DNA from: Trametes villosa | Taxonomy: Eukaryota; Basidiomycota; Agaricomycetes; Polyporales; Polyporaceae | Direction: 5' to 3' | Assembly: GCA_002964805.2 (NCBI GenBank) | Contig: PUDQ02000001.1 | Location: 5,418,001 to 5,482,000, forward strand | Length of the DNA: 64,000 bases | Shown here: positions 58,040-64,000 of the stretch, piece by piece | How the letters are laid out: every line of letters starts with the position of its first letter | Position numbering within the stretch: the stretch's first letter is position 1 | Program-made: the position numbers and the translations under genes | The notes under the pieces: model-generated | Database searches by the model: none | Seen by the model: the letters and a program-made list of their open reading frames with translations, nothing else | Told to the model about the DNA's origin: nothing

Positions 58040-59267
58040 TTATACACTCTGCTCTCCTCGCTCGTTCGTCAGACCTGCTAGCTCGTAATCGTACGGGCTG
58101 CCGCGGGATGCTGCGCCCCCCGCCCGAGAGGGCTCGACGTCGTACACACGCCGTGCGCCGCGGGACTCGGTCGAGAAGGGGCTCGGGAAGTAGATGTGGT
58201 AGCAGATCGCGGCGCAGGCAGAGCCCAGGAGGCTCCCCACTATCACGTCCTCCTTGTGATGTCTCTGCGTACGCGAGCTGATGTAAATCTCCCCTCATTG
58301 CGCGAAGAACGAGAGAATCAGGGAGGAACGACACTCACGTAGTCCTCGACGCGAGAGACAGCCACCCATGTCGCGAAGGCGAGCGGGGAAAGTGAGAGGA
58401 GCAGCCGCGCGACCTTGCTGCTGCGGAACCCGGCGGGCATGGGCTCGCTCAGGCGCCACGCCCCCGTCGCGCCTGCAATCCAGAGGGCAAGGAACATCAT
58501 CCCCGCGAAAGCAGTGGCTGAGTGCCCCGAAGGGAACGACCGGCGTCCGTCCAGGATAGAGTCGGCCTTCCTGTCGGCACGCGGACCGGTCAGGGGCACA
58601 TCAATGGGAGCGAAGCGCGGGTGAGGCGGGGACACACCCTGTACACGCTTTCAGCTGCTTGTCCCATTTGCAGCGGTCGAGGAAGTCGGGCCGGAGACGG
58701 CCTAAGAGGTCCCTGCGTTCAGCATGCGACAACATAACAGACGTACAGACAGAATGCGGACGGATACTGGCCTACTCTGTTTTTGATGAACTCGGTAGTC
58801 AACTCTGAGAGCGCGCTGTAGAAATAATTGCGTAAGGTTTTGCGGCCGGATAATGAGGGGCTATGACACACGCCGTGGTGTAGAGGCCAAGGAGGCTATG
58901 GTGGACGTCGATACCGGAACGGCGAATGATTCCGACAGTGACCGTGATAAGAAGTGGGAGGATGAACGAGACTGTCCAATTCAGCGTTCCGCCAATTCTG
59001 TCGTGTATACTGGTCAGAGCGAATCATTTTGTGCCACAAAATACTGACTGGTTGTGTCGGTGCTTGTGGTCGATGAGCGGATCTTTGGTACTGAAGTCGC
59101 GCTCGAATGGACGGAGAGTCTTGATGAGATGCGCGCCGAGCCACATCAGAACCGCGCAGGACCTGTACGTTATGGTGTCAAATAATGTGAGGCATTTGAA
59201 TAAGCTATGCGAGACTGAGGAATTTTTTGAGTGTAGCAGCCACGTACCAATCTACAGCGTAACCCAT
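58040..59267 (-). CDS. PAP2-family lipid phosphate phosphatase (DPP1/LPP1-like)
   Basis: My model starts MGYAVDW at 59267 and joins across an intron (GTACGT to CGTACAG) to SCAVLMWLGAHLIKTLRPFE, then RDFSTKDPLIDHKHRHNQ and GGTLNWTVSFILPLLITVTV. Phosphatase motif 1 is KNRVGRLRPDF, split by what looks like a GC-AG intron (GCCAGT to CTTAG). Motif 2 is GRRSFPSGHSATAFAG with catalytic His. Motif 3 is SRVEDYRHHKEDVIVGS, also split by an intron. Further helices are MMFLALWIAGATGAW and LLLSLSPLAFATWVAV. The tail ends LTNERGEQSV. Such enzymes dephosphorylate diacylglycerol pyrophosphate, phosphatidate or lysophosphatidate at membranes. It converges on the CID gene, with 107 bp between stops. Confidence 0.85.
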
Positions 59268-59844
59268 GTCCCAGAAGGCTATGACTCCGCTGTGACGGAG
59301 TCGGCCCAAGACATTATAGGACATTGCAAAGATGCAATGGGTCCGCACAGGGTCGTTCGCGCTAACCACCTAGCGGACGCCTTCGTTGTAGGATGTACTT
59401 CTGTACAGACCTAACGGTGGAACTATGTATGCTGTGAGCGGTACGATCTGGATTCAGAGCTGCCACAGGATGGGTTGTCGGAAGATTTCGCCTTCTACTC
59501 ACACCAGAAGAGAATATCTACACTTTGAAACAAAGTGGCCGTCAGCAAGGTAGCAAGCAGGCCTATGCAGGCGCTGTGAAGGCAGGAACGTGAAAGATGC
59601 GTGGGATGCGAGGCGTACATATGTATTCTCCAACCACGTGGGCGCTCAGCGCTCAGGTACCGCTTACTGCGGTGCCTGTTTCTACATTCTGGAGCGTGAT
59701 CAATCGCTGTAAGGATTTGGTGAACTCTGCAGATACATGTCTCGCTACAACTCGGACATCGCTAGTCTCGTCACCAGCCGTTATATCACGGGGTCCTCAC
59801 GCTCCTTCCAAAACGGGACGGGACAGGAGAACGAGCAGAGGACC
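59268..59844. other. Intergenic region, no gene seen
   Basis: About 580 bp between the phosphatase start and the terminal-inverted-repeat element; no exon recognised. Confidence 0.45.
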
Positions 59845-60398
59845 CCCTATAACGTCTGGTGTCTTTTGGATAGAGGGGTGGGGGGTTCTCCTGTGACCTC
59901 ACAATCGTCACGCATCGCCCGCCTCGCGTGCGCGCGAGGCCCGACGGCCTGCATCGCGACCTCACGACGCGCCCTTCATATCCCCTCAACAGTCCGCGCG
60001 CGCCGCGTACAGACGACCCGTGATTGGTAAAAGCTGTAGAAGGCGCGCGGGTCACGCGCGCGGGAGGACAAGCCGACCAGGCCAATTTCTTCGGTGTCAG
60101 AGCTCGCACGGGCCGGATATATGCAGCTATATGCGCTTTATTCGCGCGAAAGAAAGGCATGCAATGCGAGAGCATGTCTCTGCCACGCAATGAGGCCGCG
60201 CGCACTGGTTATGCCGGCGTACGTTTAGCTCTGAAGGCGCGAGTTCAGCGCTGCTGGGGCGAGCGGGCCCGCCGTCTCTCGCGTGTTACACGCATCGAGG
60301 CGGCTTTGGCGTGTTTGATAGACTTCGATGACGCACGATCAGGCGGGCGTGACGGAACCCCCTACCCCTCTGTCCAATTTTTACCAGACGGTATAGGG
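59845..60398. mobile_element. Non-autonomous element with terminal inverted repeats (MITE-like), 554 bp
   Basis: The left end begins CCCTATAACGTCTGGTG and the right end, read in reverse complement, begins CCCTATACCGTCTGGTA. The match continues inwards: TTGGATAGAGGGGTGGGGGG on the left against TTGGACAGAGGGGTAGGGGG on the right. About 36 of the first 43 positions agree, and weaker similarity (GTCACGC then CCCGCCT) extends further with an insertion. The interior has no coding potential that I recognise. No clear target-site duplication is visible. It ends 313 bp upstream of the DNA methyltransferase start codon. Confidence 0.7.
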
Positions 60399-60462
60399 TG
60401 CTCCTCTCTCTCGGTTTCGCTCCCCGTCGTCCCAAAAAGGAGCGATCCCTATACCGTCTGGT
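60383..60462. repeat. Perfect 16-bp inverted repeat / hairpin
   Basis: ACCAGACGGTATAGGG (60383-60398) and its exact complement CCCTATACCGTCTGGT (60447-60462) flank a spacer of 48 bp; pairing extends imperfectly inwards (GCTCC with GGAGC). The left arm is the right terminus of the preceding element and the right arm is a third copy of the terminus in the opposite direction. Confidence 0.85.
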
Positions 60463-60711
60463 GACGAGACTAGGACATCGCAAGGTCCTCCGAACCACGA
60501 ACCACGACGGTGCCGTCGCAAGCTGCCAAATTTGTGCGGGTCGGCGGCGGTGGCGCCACCGAGTCATCGGCCGTACGCGAGAGTCACAGATTAGTCATGG
60601 TGTTACGGATCGTGAACGTGACAACGGCGCTTCGCGTCGCGTGTCGCCGTGCCACGCCCAGCGCGCCCTTCCCCACTTCTCTCTCCCTTACCCTCATCCT
60701 CCCCCCACACC

Positions 60712-63700
60712 ATGCCTCCAGCCTCCAAGGCTGCACGGCCGAAAGGCCAGAAATCCCTCACTTCCTTCTTTGGAAAGCCCAAGAAAGCTGGAGCATCCAC
60801 CAACAATGAGAACTCCGAGCCTGAAGCTGACCAATCCGAAGACAGCGACCCCGTGGAGGAGCCCGACGAGAACGACGAGGGAGACGCGACCAAGGGCGCG
60901 AACGTTGAGAATTCAGACCTTCCACCCATCTTCCAAATCCCAGCTATCTTCTCCGACCTCGTATCGCGCATTCCGCAGATCAAAGACGTCGCAGAGCAGC
61001 TGAAGGGCCGTAAGATGCGTGTCGCGACCATGTGTTCGGGCACAGAGTCACCTCTGCTCGCCTTGAATCTCATTCAGCGATCGATCATGGAACACTTCGG
61101 CGTGTCCCTCGAGTACGAGCATGTATTCTCCTGCGAGATCGAGCCGTTCAAGCAGGCGTACATCGAGAGGAATTTCCAGCCTCCTCTTCTCTTCCGTGAT
61201 GTCTGCGAACTGGGCGAAGACGAAGCGTGAGTGTATCCGTACCTGTAATGCGTCCCTGAGGTTGATCCACGGCGTTTACGGACGGAACAGTACCACCGCA
61301 TACGGGGCGCTCGCACCCGTCCCTGGAGACGTCGACCTGCTCGTGGCCGGAACATCATGCGTCGACTACTCGAACCTGAACAACGAGAAGCAGGATATCG
61401 ACGCGAATGGTGAATCCGGTAGGACTTTCCGCGGCATGATGTCGTGGGTGAAGAACCACCGTCCGCCTCTCGTTATTCTCGAGAACGTATGTGGCGCTCC
61501 GTGGGATCGTGTCGCGGACAAGTTCGCCCAACACGGGTATAGCGCGGAGCACCTACGCGTGGATACCAAGACCTTCTACATTCCCCATACTCGTACTCGC
61601 GTGTACCTCCTCGCGGTCGACCAGAAGCGCTCGAATCTCCCTGATGCCTGGAAGAATTTGATCCAGAAGCTCCGGCGCCCCGCGTCGTCTACTTTGGACG
61701 CATTCTTGCTCCCTACGGACGACCCTCGTATCCACCAGGCCCGCCAGAAACTCGCATCCGAGGCCCACACCGTCGGTCACACCCGCGGCCGTACCGACTG
61801 GGGTCGGTGCGAGAGTCGCCACCAGCGTGCTCGCCTCGAGGAGCAGCTCGGTACAAAGCGCCCACTCACGAGTTGGGAAGAAGGTATGCTTCATGTGGAG
61901 TGCTCCAGCGGAGGTACTCACCCTTTTCCAGGCGGATTCTGCAAGCTTCCCGACTTCGCTTGGAACGACTGGGGAGTCGGTCAGGTCGAGCGTGTCTGGG
62001 ACTTGATGGATATCAGTCTCCTCCGTTCGGCCAAGAAGGGCGTCGATCCGTCCTTCAAGACGTGAGTGGTTCTCTGACAAACGCACCGCTGCGGTTCACT
62101 CACCTTTCTTTACAGGCAAGTGTGGAATCTCTCCCAGAACGTCGACCGTTCCACGGGTGCGAGCAAGCCGGGCATCTGCCCGTGTCTGACACCCTCCATG
62201 ATTCCGTACATCACAAATCGCGGAGGCCCTATGGTCGGTCTCGAGGCGCTCTCTATGCAAGGTCTCCCGGTGGACGAGCTTCTTCTCACTCGCGAGACGG
62301 AGGATCAGCTGGCCGACTTGGCTGGGAACGCGATGTCTACGACCGTGGTCGGCGCGTGCATGCTCGCCGCACTCGTCATCGGCAGGAAGCTCCTGAAGGA
62401 CGGCTCGGACGAGACGACATACGAGCAGCGCCACGACGGCATGGTTGCCGAAGAGGCGAAGTCCGCCAAGGCCGAGGAAGAGATGGACGTCGACGCTCCT
62501 GTCGAAGACGTAGAGGCCCACATCACAGGCGAGGACCAGCTCTCGCAGCAGCCTCTCGACCTGGACGCTTCGGCTTCGCAGCTCACGTTGCAGGCGATCC
62601 TGGAGCAGGCCGAGCGTAGCGCCCGTCTGTGCAGCTGCGAGGGCAGGAAGGACATGACGGACCGCACGCTCAATCGCTGCGTGGACTGCGACTCGACGTC
62701 GTGCGTCAAGTGCGGCGGCCGCCCCGAGCACAACTTCCAGACGATCGACCTCAAGGCGCACCCGCGCCTCTCGCCCTCCACGTTCGAGAAGGACCTGAAG
62801 GCGGTCCTCCCCATGTCGCTCACCATCTCGGACGTCTCACAATCGCTTCTGGACGGACTCGCCGGGGAGAACGAGATCGACACCTCCAGCAGCCGCTGGA
62901 CGGGCTGGCGCGCCGCGGTGCTGCGCGCGGTGGAGAAGGAGATGCGCTTCGTCGAGCCGAAGCGCCAGGAGATCTGGTCGGTCGTGTACCAGTCGCACAC
63001 CGCGAAGCTCGAGCTCTACCTGCACCCCAAGCAGCCCGAGTGGCGCCTCTTCGCGTACCCCGAAGAGCGCGAGCCCGCGAATGCCGAGATCCGTAAGGTC
63101 CTCGAGCTGCCCGTGGGCCGGTTTGTCTGCAGCGACGGGCTCTTTGCGGGGCGGTGGGAGTTCGCGCTCCCCGTCGTGGCCAAGGTCGACATCACCATTG
63201 AGGGCGGCGCGGAGTTGGTTCCGGCATGGGAGCAGAAGCTCGGCCTGCAGGGCGACGAGTACCGGAACAAGATGGTGCACTCGCAGATCGAGGTGCGCGT
63301 GCCCGCGGAGCAGCGCACGCTGTTCGACCGCGACATCTCGGGCACGTACGCGCTCATCGACCGGTGCGGCACGGCGAACTCGGCGCTGCACAAGCGCGTA
63401 CAGACGGACGCGGACGCGGGCCTGGCCCCCATCTTCTTGCTCCTGGACCCGACGCGCTGCGGGGAACCCGCTGGGGATGCGTTTGTGTTCTCGACAAGCA
63501 CGCGCCGGTACGAGTATGGCGAGAGTAGGCCGATTATTGCGGTGCTCGACTCGAAGTGGAGGCAGTCGGATGTGGAGGGCGCGCAGGACGTCAAGTGCGT
63601 TCTCCCTTGCCGATGGACGGAGGCGGCGGACGTGAAGCTTACGGTGAGTTTCTCTGAGCTGTGCGCATGTCTGGCACTAACGTTGTACTCGCAGCCTGCC

Positions 63701-64000
63701 GCAGGACACAACGCGGTCTTCTCTACCCCATCTGAGGGCGTTTCCATCGACGTCTCTCAGGACGCATGCCAGAGCGCGACGGCACTGCTCGTCTGCCGCG
63801 TGCCTCTCGGCGAGCACGCAGGTCCCGAGTGGCCGCGCGGCGCGTGGACGGAGGTGGACAAGGTGCACGAGCGCTCGACGTTCAAGTCCCTCGCGTGGCT
63901 CATCGAGCGCATCCGGAACATCGACGGCCAGTTCAGCGACTGGCAGGACGCGCACGGCGCGGACGGCCACCACGCGCACTGCGCCCGCTGCGCGCCCGTC
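60712..64000 (+). CDS. DNMT5-like cytosine-5 DNA methyltransferase (C-terminus cut by window edge)
   Basis: Start MPPASKAARPKGQKSLTSFF at 60712. Residues 13-20 (QKSLTSFF) fit the PCNA-interacting PIP-box QxxLxxFF. An acidic linker follows. The catalytic domain has motif I (RVATMCSGTESPLLAL), motif IV with the catalytic Cys (AGTSCVDYSNLNN, in place of the usual PCQ), motif VI (LVILENVCGAPW), motif VIII (PHTRTRVYLLAV), a target-recognition region, and motif X (LAGNAMSTTVVGACML). The TSC and SNLN variant is typical of the DNMT5 clade. Then come an acidic linker, a Cys-rich probable zinc module (LCSCEGRKD, RCVDCDSTSCVKCGGRPEHN) and a long region with beta-rich segments, which in this clade precedes RING and SNF2 ATPase parts that would lie beyond 64000. 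DNMT5 acts in maintenance CG methylation. No chromodomain is visible. Confidence 0.85.

Noticed and set aside
56170..58281. A 703-codon open frame overlapping the 684-codon last exon of the CID gene in another plus-strand frame
   Set aside because: The sequence is GC-rich and low in complexity, where stop codons are rare in every frame. The overlapping frame has no domain and is Arg/Thr/Ser-rich, as expected for a shifted RGG/Pro-rich exon.

Overview
The window looks like nuclear DNA of a filamentous basidiomycete, most likely an Agaricomycete close to the Polyporales. The signs are short introns (about 50-70 bp) inside almost every gene, GC-rich codon use, basidiomycete-type families (Plavaka transposase, DUF6698, a fungal 7-TM membrane protein, small secreted proteins) and a DNMT5-type DNA methyltransferase. 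This placement comes from protein family resemblance, not from a search. All products come from joining exons by eye, so splice sites are inferred unless stated.

Layout. 1-2769 (-): start of a PB1/ZZ (NBR1-like) protein cut by the left edge. 3370-3906 (+): a 118-residue conserved unknown. 4635-7599: a secreted S10 serine carboxypeptidase whose middle 1573 bp (5198-6770) lies in inverted orientation. 8577-9362 (+): dual-specificity phosphatase. 10158-13425 (+): CLC chloride channel/transporter, ending 33 bp from the stop of a convergent EEF1AKMT4/METTL13-like methyltransferase (13459-14522, -). 15340-18509 (-): two tandem BTB/POZ paralogues. 19947-20423 (+): TMEM14. 20919-22627 (+): NDUFAF7/MidA. 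23350-23882 (+): small secreted protein. 26175-33131: a DUF6698 gene and a Plavaka transposase, head to head around a shared promoter of about 300 bp; I read them as one transposon. 33615-37961 (+): MMS19. 38267-39661 (-): unknown. 39940-41526 (-): F-box/LRR. 41886-42537 (-): ubiquitin-eS31 (RPS27A). 42964-44366 (+): RFC clamp-loader subunit. 44817-45374 (-): small secreted protein. 45856-49093 (-): one 7-TM membrane gene and an apparently decayed relative. 51073-54297 (+): ZW10/Dsl1. 54630-57932 (+): CID-RGG protein. 58040-59267 (-): PAP2 lipid phosphatase. 59845-60398: a non-autonomous element with terminal inverted repeats. 60712-64000 (+): DNMT5-like DNA methyltransferase cut by the right edge.

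How it fits together. Most of the window is housekeeping DNA: Fe-S delivery and DNA repair (MMS19), clamp loading (RFC), ER-Golgi tethering (ZW10), complex I assembly (NDUFAF7), Pol II CTD binding (CID) and lipid phosphatase. This is interrupted by accessory islands: transposon, miniature element, BTB pair, 7-TM remnants and small secreted proteins. The most notable observations are the clean intragenic inversion in the carboxypeptidase, the two-gene Plavaka element, and the DNMT5-like gene that begins with a PCNA-binding motif and has an unlisted terminal-inverted-repeat element about 310 bp upstream.
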